A stretch of DNA of 64,000 nt, from the NCBI RefSeq assembly GCF_001750165.1, contig NZ_CP015412.1, positions 930,001 to 994,000 of the forward strand. The letters are read 5' to 3'. Under the pieces are notes generated by a model that saw nothing but the letters and a program-made list of their open reading frames with translations, was not told the DNA's origin and ran no database searches. Shown one piece after another: positions 38,647 to 47,306 of this stretch (position 1 is the stretch's first letter; the number at the start of each line of letters is the position of its first letter). Position numbers and translations under genes: made by a program. This DNA is from Pseudoalteromonas luteoviolacea. GTDB lineage: Bacteria > Pseudomonadota > Gammaproteobacteria > Enterobacterales > Alteromonadaceae.

Positions 38647-40386
38647 CTACAATTCCGCTTCTAATGTTTTAGTTTTTTCACTGATCTGCTTAAAATATTC
38701 ACTATTGACGATATTCATAGGTGATTGGGCGGTGACAATCTTGCCGCCTTCCATCACAACAACCTGATCGGATAAATTAACACTGTTTAGATTATGGGTA
38801 ATAACAAGGACTATTTTGTTCTTGGCAAGTGTTCTAAGGTGCTGGTGTAAAAACGCTTCTGTGGCCATATCTAACGAGTTGGTGGCCTCATCAAGAATGA
38901 GTATATCGCTGTCACTGTAAAGTGCTCTTGCAATGGCTAAACGTTGCTTTTCTCCACCTGATAAATTTTTTGCATTGACACTCACTTCACTGGCGACGTT
39001 AAGTTGGTTGTTTCTCATGACACGGTCAAAGTTTGATAAAGTGAGGGCATGGTCAAGTCTTAGCGCATTTACATCGCTCAAATTATCAGCAAGAGTAATG
39101 TTCTGCCAAATTGGGCCGTTAAAAAAGAAAGGGTCTTGTTCAACTATGGAAACGCGTTTGTGCGTGCTATCTTGCAATGTTTTTATATCGGTTTCACCGA
39201 AAGTGATTTTGCCTTGATAATTATAATACAGACCTGAAATGAGTTTGATCAGTGTGCTTTTACCTGAGCCTGAGCGACCCACGATAGAGTAAATATGATT
39301 GCGTTGAAAAGTAAAGTTGATGTCATCGAGCGCCTTGTTGGGAGATGCTTGATAGCAAAAAGACAGGTCACTTAGCGTGATGTTATCGACAGCTTTTTGC
39401 TCAATAGGATTGCTAAACTGTAATTCATAATCAAGATGTAATAGTGTTTCGAGGTTTTTAATCGCACTTTTGGCTTTAGTGGTAACAGTCTTGATATCGC
39501 TAATTGATGCGAAGGAATATGACATGAGTAGTAAGACCATTACAAACGCCACGAGCTCTCCGGATGCCATAGCGCCAGAAATCACATTATGTCCTCCAAT
39601 CCAAAGCACCAGAATAACACTTGCGAAACCACCAAAAATGATAATTCCTGAAATGAGGGACTCAAGCGAGTGAAGCTTTTTTGTAGCACTATATACTCGG
39701 CTTGCTTTTGATTCGATTTGTGTCCCTAGTAAACGTTCCATTTTATGAACTTTAACGGATTGAATCCCTGATAAGGCGTCAATAATGGCCGCATTGAGTA
39801 CAGAAACTTTATCTCGTTTGTGTTCGTTAGCTCTAGAGACGTTTTGGCCTAAACGAAAAATCATTAAGATCATCAAGGGGACTGCGATGATGGAAACGAA
39901 TGTCATATAAAGATTCGTCGCAAGTAAATAGATGAGTCCACAAAACAAGGTGGCAGATGCTTGTATTACAATACTCAAAACAAAGTGAACATAGACATTA
40001 ATAGCTTTGATGTCGTAATCGATATTTGAATACAGTTTAGTTGGTGCCGTTTGGTCAAAAACTTGCTGTTGCTTATACATTAAACGGCTAACTACAAAAC
40101 TCATCAATTTTGTACTTAACATTTCTTTGACATCGAATACCAGTTTTTGCCTCAGGCCATTGCTTGCTACAAAGGTGAGTAACAGGAGCAAAATGATGGC
40201 GACAAAATGGTTTAGTCTGGTTGCGGAGACCTTTTGTTCGAATAGCAGCTCGACAGAGTACGCAATACCAAATGAGCTGCACACCACAAGTATGTTGAGT
40301 ATGACAATCAGCATGATGCTCCAAGATCGTTTGACACATAACGATTTCAGCTTTTGATAAACGATGCCTTGTGCACTGATCTGCAT
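38647..40386 (-). CDS. ABC exporter (fused membrane and ATPase domains), last gene of the darobactin-like operon
   Basis: A 579-aa half-transporter with about six hydrophobic segments in residues 20-300, then a nucleotide-binding domain with Walker A G-R-S-G-S-G-K-S-T (~368), signature L-S-G-G-E-K-Q-R and Walker B I-L-I-L-D-E-A-T. There is no N-terminal C39 peptidase domain, so it does not itself cut a double-glycine leader. It starts 3 nt after the radical SAM gene. The known darABCDE set already has an exporter (DarBCD), so this extra one could move peptide across the inner membrane, give self-protection, or handle a modified product. Confidence 0.85.
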   Translation of the reverse strand: MQISAQGIVYQKLKSLCVKRSWSIMLIVILNILVVCSSFGIAYSVELLFEQKVSATRLNHFVAIILLLLLTFVASNGLRQKLVFDVKEMLSTKLMSFVVSRLMYKQQQVFDQTAPTKLYSNIDYDIKAINVYVHFVLSIVIQASATLFCGLIYLLATNLYMTFVSIIAVPLMILMIFRLGQNVSRANEHKRDKVSVLNAAIIDALSGIQSVKVHKMERLLGTQIESKASRVYSATKKLHSLESLISGIIIFGGFASVILVLWIGGHNVISGAMASGELVAFVMVLLLMSYSFASISDIKTVTTKAKSAIKNLETLLHLDYELQFSNPIEQKAVDNITLSDLSFCYQASPNKALDDINFTFQRNHIYSIVGRSGSGKSTLIKLISGLYYNYQGKITFGETDIKTLQDSTHKRVSIVEQDPFFFNGPIWQNITLADNLSDVNALRLDHALTLSNFDRVMRNNQLNVASEVSVNAKNLSGGEKQRLAIARALYSDSDILILDEATNSLDMATEAFLHQHLRTLAKNKIVLVITHNLNSVNLSDQVVVMEGGKIVTAQSPMNIVNSEYFKQISEKTKTLEAEL

Positions 40387-40389
40387 GTT

Positions 40390-41676
40390 TTAAATCGACT
40401 CTTCAATGACTTTTAATAACTTACCAGTACCACAACATTGGTTATCGTAGTCGTTTACATGACGAGCGTTTATGACGCGATCGTGAGGGCAACCACCATT
40501 ACAAATCGAAAACCATTCGCACTCGTTCATGCGAGAATGTGACTCAACCTCTTCTTGAACGGATGTTTGGTTATGTCTGGAGTTGGCTAGTAATGTGGCT
40601 AAATCTGAATCGAGCAATGACCCATAAATACTGCCGATGTCGCCAACATATTTATCACAAGGCGATACATCACCATTTGGCTCAATAGTGATGATTTCCT
40701 GTGAGCAGTTCCCCGCCCAGTAGCACGCAGAGAGTTGTTTGCTTCTGTCTGCTAATACATCCATAAAGTTTTCGAACATGCGGATCTGAATAATTCCGCG
40801 ATATTGTGCGTGCCAAACGGTATAAACTCGACTTAAAAACTCGATGTACTCTTTGTAACTAATGTAGGCATCGCCAATGTCATCGCCAGGTAGTGCGCGG
40901 TTATCAGGAACAATGTTTAAAAACTCAATGTCATTGAGTTCAATAGATGCAAGATAGCTCAGTAACCGCTCTGGACTCACATTGTACACATCTCTATCTA
41001 CCACTATTAGCGCGCCATAAGGGATCCCATACTGTTGCAAACGCTTGATCCCTTCGGCAACTTTCAGACTAGTCGGGCGTCCACGGACATCAAGCCGACG
41101 AGTATCGTTGATTTCAGGGACACCATCAAAGCTAATTCCTACGGCCATGCCAATACCCTGTAAAAAGGTGAGCCATTCTTTGGAGATATTCACCGCATTG
41201 GATTGCATGGTGTTGGTAATAAAGTGGTCTTTACGTTTAAACTGCTCTTGAAGCCAGATCAGCTTTTTGAAAAACGCAGGACGTAACAGAGTGACTTCGC
41301 CGCCATGCCATACGAATTCGACGCGTGAGACATTGGGAGTAGCTAAGATGCGCTTTACAATGGAAATGAGGTTTTCAAATTTGACGGTTTGGTTTGGTCC
41401 CTCAGCCCATGAGTGGCAATAAGTACATCTGAGATTACACAATCGGGTGGCTTTTAATACCACCACAACCTTACTTGCATTGAGTGGTTTTGCTTCAAAA
41501 TAAACGTCTTTTTCACGTCTAAATAACGCAAGTTCTTCCTCATCAAGCATGTCACTGTCTGGGATTTCACCTATCAATTGTGATGCTAAACGAGCGTATT
41601 GATAATCCGTTAACTCTAGCTGATTGACGGGATTAACCGGTTCTTCTATAACTTTGATGGAAATATCTCCGAGCAT
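40390..41676 (-). CDS. darE: Radical SAM/SPASM peptide maturase (DarE)
   Basis: 428 aa. The radical SAM cluster motif is C80-N-L-R-C84-T-Y-C87. The C-terminal SPASM domain shows C-Y-W-A-G-N-C, S-P-C-D-K and C-E-W-F-S-I-C-N-G-G-C-P, with a final C-C-G-T-G-K, for auxiliary iron-sulphur clusters. In darobactin biosynthesis DarE forms both crosslinks, an ether between Trp1 and Trp3 and a C-C bond between Trp3 and Lys5. The assignment rests on the WNWSKSF precursor in the same operon and the flanking darBCD homologues. It has AGGGAGAA as ribosome site, 12 bp after darD. Confidence 0.9.
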   Translation of the reverse strand: MLGDISIKVIEEPVNPVNQLELTDYQYARLASQLIGEIPDSDMLDEEELALFRREKDVYFEAKPLNASKVVVVLKATRLCNLRCTYCHSWAEGPNQTVKFENLISIVKRILATPNVSRVEFVWHGGEVTLLRPAFFKKLIWLQEQFKRKDHFITNTMQSNAVNISKEWLTFLQGIGMAVGISFDGVPEINDTRRLDVRGRPTSLKVAEGIKRLQQYGIPYGALIVVDRDVYNVSPERLLSYLASIELNDIEFLNIVPDNRALPGDDIGDAYISYKEYIEFLSRVYTVWHAQYRGIIQIRMFENFMDVLADRSKQLSACYWAGNCSQEIITIEPNGDVSPCDKYVGDIGSIYGSLLDSDLATLLANSRHNQTSVQEEVESHSRMNECEWFSICNGGCPHDRVINARHVNDYDNQCCGTGKLLKVIEESI

Positions 41677-41688
41677 GATGCATTCTCC

Positions 41689-42354
41689 CTAACTAACCAG
41701 TTCACCTTGAACCATTTTTACTTGCCGATTGGCCATGCTAGCCGCTTTATCGCTGTGCGTTACCATGACGATGGTGGCGTCGCAGGCGGTATTTGCATGG
41801 TGCAGAATATCGAGTACTGTTTGTCCTGTTTTTTCATCCAAATTACCAGTTGGCTCATCAGCCAAAATGATACTTGGCTGACACGCCATGGTTCTGGCGA
41901 TGGCAACGCGTTGCTGCTGTCCGCCAGAGAGTTGACTTGGATAGTGATCGCACCGTGATGACAGAGACAGCTTCTCTAGTTCTTGCTCTGCGAGAGCCAT
42001 GCGTTCTTTGAGTCCTATACCCCTAAATTTAAGGGGGAGCATCACGTTTTCGATCACGCTTAAATCTGGGATCAAATTGAATGACTGGAATACATACCCT
42101 AAGTGCTCACGACGGTATTTGAGCTTCTTTTTTTGGGATATGCCCGCAACGCTTGTGCCGTTTAGCTCTATGAGACCTTCATCAATATTTGAAAAAAGAC
42201 CTATAGCATTGAGTAGTGTTGATTTACCAGACCCTGATGTGCCCGTAATAGCCAAAAACTCGCCCTTTTCGACCTGTAGTGACACATTATTGAGTGCAGT
42301 TGTTTTTAATTTTTTAGTGTAAAAATGCTTGTAAACATTTTCTAGTTTGATCAT
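41689..42354 (-). CDS. darD: ABC transporter ATPase (DarD)
   Basis: 221 aa from ATG 42354 (M-I-K-L-E-N-V), one base after the darC stop; an upstream in-frame extension inside darC is unlikely to be used. It belongs to the MacB/LolD-type ATPases: Walker A G-T-S-G-S-G-K-S-T, F-Q-S-F-N-L-I-P Q-loop, L-S-G-G-Q-Q-Q-R signature, I-L-A-D-E-P-T-G-N-L-D Walker B and H-loop T-H-S-D. It powers export with DarB and DarC. Confidence 0.88.
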   Translation of the reverse strand: MIKLENVYKHFYTKKLKTTALNNVSLQVEKGEFLAITGTSGSGKSTLLNAIGLFSNIDEGLIELNGTSVAGISQKKKLKYRREHLGYVFQSFNLIPDLSVIENVMLPLKFRGIGLKERMALAEQELEKLSLSSRCDHYPSQLSGGQQQRVAIARTMACQPSIILADEPTGNLDEKTGQTVLDILHHANTACDATIVMVTHSDKAASMANRQVKMVQGELVS

Positions 42355-42355
42355 G

Positions 42356-43594
42356 TTACTCAATGTACAGCTCCTCTTTATAATTCTTATTCCAATCCAA
42401 AATAATGAGCTCTTTACCAAGGATATTGGGGTTATCTACGAGCACTTTATCGCCAATCTGGTCCTTGATTTTTAGCAGTGTTTTAACTGCTTTGGATTGG
42501 TTGTTTTTCAACAAATAAATAAACATGTCGTTATTTTCTTTAAATGTGGCATTCAACGGCACGCTCGGTAGCTCTGTGTCCGTATTGCCAGTGAGGGACA
42601 CTTCAATAGACTGGCCAACTTTGACTTGCGTATTCATATTTTGCTGGAAGGGGACTTCAAGGTGCATGCGAAATTTACCTTGTTTAACCAGAGGGAAAAT
42701 TTTGATGATGTTCAATGCGATATCACGATTTTTGATGCTTCCCACTGCTTGCATAGCGTCGTGAACACGGCTTAAGTAGTACTCACTGAGCTCTACCTCA
42801 ATTAAAAAGTCATCAATGAGATCCAAAGAGCCAAACTCTTGCTTAGGTAATATTTGTTGACCAAACTCAATATCAAAGCCGGATAAATTGCCTGAAATAG
42901 GTGCTCTTATCACCAGCTGTTGCTCGCTTTCTTGCAGCTTGATAAGGAGGGTGTTGAGTATATCTACTGTCTCATTGATTTCGCTGAGTTGATGGTTGAT
43001 ATGATCTTTCTGTGATTGGTAATAACTTGCCAATACTTGTTGTTTTGCATGCCAACGCGAGAGGTTACTTTGTACGTCCTGTACTTCCGACTCTTGTGTT
43101 AGGTTATTTTGTAATAGCTGCTGTTTTTGAGCGAGTTCCCTTTCCAATACACTGACCTGAAAAATAGCGTCCTCTAAGGACAGCTTTGAGGTTTTTAATT
43201 CTCTGCGCAGATTTAAGCGCATATTTTTAAGGTTGCTGATTTGCTCAGATATTTGTGCAATTTTTTCGGTGAGCTTGAGGATGTAATCGTAGTTCTCTAG
43301 CTCAAGGAGCACCTCGCCCTTTGCTACGAATGAATCTTTTTTGTTGAGATAATGCTTAACGCGTCCACCAATATCTGAAGATAGCTTAATTGACTTCCTC
43401 GGCTTAATGGTACCCACGGAAGTGATGTTAGGTTTTACGCTGGCAATTTTGACGCGATTTATTTCTTTAATCGGTATGCTGGAAATTGACTGATTGCTGT
43501 ATAAAAGCCCCAATGTAATTGTCAGTATAATAATGATAATGGCAAAGATGATTTTAGCTTTGTTATATTTTGGCTGCTCTATAACTGTATCCAT
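42356..43594 (-). CDS. darC: HlyD-family membrane-fusion protein (DarC)
   Basis: A 412-aa protein with one N-terminal membrane helix (~13-33), a lipoyl-like half-motif, a long coiled coil (~95-210) rich in Gln/Glu/Leu, then the second lipoyl half (R-A-P-I-S-G-N-L) and beta-barrel domains. It links the inner-membrane permease to an outer-membrane channel of the TolC type, which is not encoded here. It has AAGGAGCC as ribosome site and lies 11 bp after darB. Confidence 0.87.
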   Translation of the reverse strand: MDTVIEQPKYNKAKIIFAIIIIILTITLGLLYSNQSISSIPIKEINRVKIASVKPNITSVGTIKPRKSIKLSSDIGGRVKHYLNKKDSFVAKGEVLLELENYDYILKLTEKIAQISEQISNLKNMRLNLRRELKTSKLSLEDAIFQVSVLERELAQKQQLLQNNLTQESEVQDVQSNLSRWHAKQQVLASYYQSQKDHINHQLSEINETVDILNTLLIKLQESEQQLVIRAPISGNLSGFDIEFGQQILPKQEFGSLDLIDDFLIEVELSEYYLSRVHDAMQAVGSIKNRDIALNIIKIFPLVKQGKFRMHLEVPFQQNMNTQVKVGQSIEVSLTGNTDTELPSVPLNATFKENNDMFIYLLKNNQSKAVKTLLKIKDQIGDKVLVDNPNILGKELIILDWNKNYKEELYIE

Positions 43595-43605
43595 CTCGTG
43601 GCTCC

Positions 43606-45906
43606 TTATTCTGACAAGTACTGTTTACTTATCACGCCAAGATTTAATGAAATGATAAAGGCGATAAGTGTCGCGACGACAAGCAGTGATAATGCATAGT
43701 GGTAGAAGTTAAACTGCATGTGCTCTAAAGGGATCAATTGCTGGTAAAGGGTGATATAACCGAGCAGTATCCCAATGAGTGATGAAGCAAGGTATAAATA
43801 GACATTCTTTTTAAATACAAAGCTAAAGATGGTGGTTAAGTCTGCGCCAAGTTGCTTCATAATGTGCAGTGAGTCGCTATGCCTTTCAACATCCACTAGT
43901 GAATTCGCAATGGTATTCATCGCAATCAAGACGATGTTTAAAATAACGACAAAAAGCAAGTAGAACACGATTTTACTCAAGTCAGAAAACTCTGCATCCA
44001 AGGCTTGTTCACTGGGTATTAGGGGTGACTGAGAGAATAAGCTTGCTGGATTTTCGTGGTTAACCAGTAAGGTATTTGTCTTGGTGTCATCAAGCACTAT
44101 CATGATGGGGTCAAAGTCAGCTTTCACTTTTCCTAAGTAAAAGTTACTCACGACTTGTACAATCTCGATGTCAGTTAAACCGTCTCCAAAATCTGCGAAA
44201 AACCTATGATTGATCAGTTGATCCGTCGGAATATTGTCGAATAGATTGGAAAAGGCTTGGGTGACTATAACGCGAGTTTTGCCATCAACTTCATTTATTT
44301 TATCCAGCGCTAAGGTAGTTTGGTTAGCGTTTAGCACTTCTAGCGCAAGTACTTGCGAGATAGCAGGACCTGCAAAAAAGTAATGTACTGGAGTTAATTG
44401 CTCATCTAATTTTTGCTGTGCTGTTGATACCGTAATGTAATTGGCTGATTTATCGAAAGGGCGCCAACTACTCACTTCTGACACCCTGCCGTGGTTGGTA
44501 TTTATGTTATCTCGAATATTGGTGGGTAAACGATCATTGTGCCCATCTAATTTTGCGTAATGAGTGTGATTAATATCATATCCATAGTCTGCTTTTTTTG
44601 CTGAAAATAGTTCGTAGGCAACACCAGAGGCTACAAAGACCACCATGGCTGTGACTAATGTTTGTATGATGATGGTAAGTTGCGTCATCCACAGGGTATT
44701 GATCCCTGCGGATCTTGAGATTGCTTGATTATTTTGCACCGTGACAATGTTACGTATTACAAGACATATAATTGATACATAAGTGATGATGAGAACAAGC
44801 ACGATACTCAATGAAATTATCCATTTGTTTGTTGGTGTGAGTATTGCCAATAGTGGAAATTCGACACTTAAAAAACGGCTGCCGAAGTAAAATACGAACA
44901 ATGAGATCGCAGTGGTGATCAGTAAGGTCAATTTATTGTCGAGTAACGCGTTTACTGCAATTTGCCCATAACTCCCCCCAATACTGAGCAAGGTCTTTAT
45001 ACGCTCTTGGTGAGAGATTTGCGTTGAGGCCACTGAGCATAAAAAACCGACGCAGCCAAGCAAAAATGAAAAGCCACATACACCGTAAATCAGGTATAAA
45101 CTCGATTTAGCAAAAGTGGTTCCGAGTTCATCTGGCAACCCTAGGTCATAGTGTAATTGTGATAGGTGGCGTTTAGATAAGTGAATAAACGCAGATGGTG
45201 TAAAAGGGGCCCCTGGTATTTGTGGTGCGTGCTCTAATACGACTTGCTCAAGGTTCAGTGAATTACCTTGTGCTAATTCAACAAATAAGTGGATATGAGT
45301 GTCATACCAATTGTCGTAGTGTGATTGAATTTTTTGCCCATAAGTGGAGGCAAGTGCAATCATGAGGTCAGGTTGAATTGATAAGCGCTCATCTAATTCA
45401 ATGACTTGTGTAATTTTAAACTGCCCTAATTGACCTAGTTTTAAAGTTTGTCCGGTTAGAGTTGTATGGTTATTAGTGAGTTGCCTGGCAAATGTGCTTG
45501 ATAAATAAACCTCATTATTTTCAACAGCAGAGATACCATTTGGACTGAGTGACAGCATATTAAATGCCGCTTCATTGAGTGCATATACCTGTGCACTTTT
45601 TATTTCGTTGGTATTGTGTAATACGTTAATTGTTTCTCTATGTGCTAGACCGACGCGCTCAATATCATCCCGTGAAGACAGTACAGGTACTAGCGCAGCA
45701 GGGGATTGAGAGCTGTTAACTTGCTCACCATTAGGTAAATTAAATTGAGTTTCAATTTTATATACATTGTCGGCAATCGTATTGTTGATTGCATTGTTCG
45801 CAATTACAAATGCAAACATAAACCCGAGTAAAATGGTTCCTACAGACAGAGAAAAAATTCCCGTGATAGCAGAAAGCCCCTTTGGGCTGCTTAAAAACTT
45901 CAACAT
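43606..45906 (-). CDS. darB: FtsX/MacB-type ABC permease (DarB)
   Basis: 766 aa. An ATG at 45906 with GGAAG 5 nt upstream is preferred to the GTG at 45912. It has a duplicated layout: one N-terminal helix (~13-35), a periplasmic domain to ~265, three helices (~270-390), one helix near 420-445, a second periplasmic domain, and three closing helices (~650-760). This is the 4+4 helix plan of double FtsX permeases. It works with DarC and DarD for peptide export. It lies directly after the HExxH gene. Confidence 0.85.
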   Translation of the reverse strand: MLKFLSSPKGLSAITGIFSLSVGTILLGFMFAFVIANNAINNTIADNVYKIETQFNLPNGEQVNSSQSPAALVPVLSSRDDIERVGLAHRETINVLHNTNEIKSAQVYALNEAAFNMLSLSPNGISAVENNEVYLSSTFARQLTNNHTTLTGQTLKLGQLGQFKITQVIELDERLSIQPDLMIALASTYGQKIQSHYDNWYDTHIHLFVELAQGNSLNLEQVVLEHAPQIPGAPFTPSAFIHLSKRHLSQLHYDLGLPDELGTTFAKSSLYLIYGVCGFSFLLGCVGFLCSVASTQISHQERIKTLLSIGGSYGQIAVNALLDNKLTLLITTAISLFVFYFGSRFLSVEFPLLAILTPTNKWIISLSIVLVLIITYVSIICLVIRNIVTVQNNQAISRSAGINTLWMTQLTIIIQTLVTAMVVFVASGVAYELFSAKKADYGYDINHTHYAKLDGHNDRLPTNIRDNINTNHGRVSEVSSWRPFDKSANYITVSTAQQKLDEQLTPVHYFFAGPAISQVLALEVLNANQTTLALDKINEVDGKTRVIVTQAFSNLFDNIPTDQLINHRFFADFGDGLTDIEIVQVVSNFYLGKVKADFDPIMIVLDDTKTNTLLVNHENPASLFSQSPLIPSEQALDAEFSDLSKIVFYLLFVVILNIVLIAMNTIANSLVDVERHSDSLHIMKQLGADLTTIFSFVFKKNVYLYLASSLIGILLGYITLYQQLIPLEHMQFNFYHYALSLLVVATLIAFIISLNLGVISKQYLSE

Positions 45907-45919
45907 CTTCACTTCCTAT

Positions 45920-46984
45920 TTATTTTAAGCGCTCTAATGTTTCTATGAGTTTTGTGTTTATGATGTCATCAGATTCTTTTGCGATACGCACAAATTCGGC
46001 CTGTTCAAAGCCTTTTGATGCTTGTTGCAGGTATTTATGGGCATTATCGCTGTTAAAGTGTGCATAAGCTTTTTGCCAAAAGTTTCTTAATCCATACCAG
46101 GTGTAACACGCTTGAATATAGGTGTTAGGGTCAAGCATTCTGCCCGTCCAAGGTGACTTGACAGATTGAGAGTGAAACTTGGTAGGCAAACAAGGTTCGT
46201 AAAGCTCTGCAATATCGAATAGGTTATGTGTCATTTCATGCACGATGGCATCTGCAAGTGTTTCAACACTTACTTCATTGAGGTGTGGGTTAATCAACAC
46301 CACAAGTCCATTGCATATATTGGTAGATGCGCAGTTGAATTTATTTTTACTGGTGTCAAATCTCACAACGATGGAGCAGATACTGGCTTTTAAAACATTA
46401 AAGCACGCTGTTGACACGGACTGGATATAATCTATTGCAGAAATAACTTTTGGCGCAGTGCTGTCAATGAGGGGTTGCGATAGTCCGGTGTCACCCCAGG
46501 GAATATCCCGTTGTTGGCCGCGCGCAAGGTCGCTAAAGTAATCTATGAGAATACCAGCTTCTTTATGCTGGTAGTTGTTCTTATAACCTATATTCGTGCA
46601 TGGGTTATAGGCTATATCAGCGCGTAAATTCCAAATAAGTGCTTGCTCTTCGATTAAAGAGCTGTTTGATATGATCACATTATTAATAGTTGATAATTTG
46701 AGCTCTGCGAGAAAAAGCGCTTTTATATTGTCAAAGTAGTCATCTTTTTCTCGACTAGAAAAGATGACTTTCCATAGCTTGGGGAGCTTAAAAAAAGTGT
46801 ATAAGTCTTCAGAAGAATAAGAACTAGAAAGCTTATCAAACAATTCCGAGAGTTCTTTGTGTGATAAGATTTCTCTTTTAAAAATATCTATGAGAAGATC
46901 AATTTTGCATTGGTCAAACACACCAGCAAATCTATCGCTGTTAAATTCTAAACACTTGGGTAGTTCATTGGTAAGTGTATGCAT
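45920..46984 (-). CDS. HExxH-type putative peptide-modifying enzyme (possible 2-oxoglutarate-dependent peptide hydroxylase)
   Basis: A 354-aa cytosolic protein. It has metal motif H249-E250-M-T-H253 and, ~35 residues on, S-P-W-T-G-R-M-L-D-P, followed by an aromatic-rich helix. This order matches my memory of the HExxH family of RiPP clusters, now regarded as 2-oxoglutarate-dependent peptide beta-hydroxylases rather than proteases. It lies between darA and darB in the operon, where the known darobactin clusters as I recall them have no such gene. It may hydroxylate the peptide or leader; a zinc-protease role in leader removal is the alternative. It has AAGGACAAAAAT before the ATG. Confidence 0.65.
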   Translation of the reverse strand: MHTLTNELPKCLEFNSDRFAGVFDQCKIDLLIDIFKREILSHKELSELFDKLSSSYSSEDLYTFFKLPKLWKVIFSSREKDDYFDNIKALFLAELKLSTINNVIISNSSLIEEQALIWNLRADIAYNPCTNIGYKNNYQHKEAGILIDYFSDLARGQQRDIPWGDTGLSQPLIDSTAPKVISAIDYIQSVSTACFNVLKASICSIVVRFDTSKNKFNCASTNICNGLVVLINPHLNEVSVETLADAIVHEMTHNLFDIAELYEPCLPTKFHSQSVKSPWTGRMLDPNTYIQACYTWYGLRNFWQKAYAHFNSDNAHKYLQQASKGFEQAEFVRIAKESDDIINTKLIETLERLK

Positions 46985-47001
46985 ATTTTTGTCCTTAAAA
47001 A

Positions 47002-47027
47002 GCTGCTAACTACATGTATTTAGCAGC
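47002..47027 (-). terminator. Attenuator or leaky terminator between darA and the rest of the operon
   Basis: Read on the minus strand, GCTGCTAA (47027-47020) pairs with TTAGCAGC (47009-47002) across a 10-nt loop and is followed at once by TTTTT. This is a classical intrinsic terminator placed 19 bp after the darA stop. Partial read-through would give much more precursor mRNA than enzyme mRNA, as is common in RiPP clusters. Confidence 0.72.
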
Positions 47028-47046
47028 AGGGTGATCTCACTAAGGG

Positions 47047-47223
47047 TTACTTTTCGAATGACTTCGACCAGTTCCAAGCTGTGATAGGTGGTGCAATTGA
47101 AATGCTATCAACACGTGCTTGATCAACATTAGCGATATTTAATGTTTGATCTGAAAAGCTACTTTTAAGCGCATCAAGTTTTTCAGAGATAGATATTTTC
47201 TCTTTTGGTGCTTCAACAATCAT
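47047..47223 (-). CDS. darA: Darobactin precursor peptide
   Basis: A 58-aa peptide, too short for most gene callers. The leader (residues 1-49) is rich in Lys, Ser and Ile; the core is W50-N-W-S-K-S-F56, with a two-residue follower E57-K58. The core is identical to darobactin A, a bicyclic peptide that binds BamA in Gram-negative outer membranes. Codons were read directly from the reverse complement; AAGGAATTACAA precedes the ATG. It is the first gene of a seven-gene minus-strand operon with the maturase and exporter. Leader cleavage before W50 falls after P-P-I-T-A. Identification by core identity plus context is very strong. Confidence 0.95.
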   Translation of the reverse strand: MIVEAPKEKISISEKLDALKSSFSDQTLNIANVDQARVDSISIAPPITAWNWSKSFEK

Positions 47224-47276
47224 TTGTAATTCCTTCTTAAATTTAATTTATTTCATAGAGGGAAGCCCTCCGTTTT

Positions 47277-47306
47277 TTTGTACATGATGTTTATTATTTG
47301 TGTCAA
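47277..47306 (-). promoter_or_regulatory. Sigma70-like promoter of darA
   Basis: On the minus strand there is a perfect -35 TTGACA (47306-47301), an 18-nt spacer and a -10-like TACAAA (47282-47277). Transcription would start near 47270, where a short hairpin (GAGGG-loop-CCCTC, 47258-47270) would form at the 5' end of the mRNA. Confidence 0.5.

Noticed and set aside
45920..46984. Conventional zinc protease for leader cleavage
   Set aside because: Not excluded, but the S-P-W...D-P region downstream of HExxH fits the RiPP-modification family better than a metzincin or thermolysin pattern.
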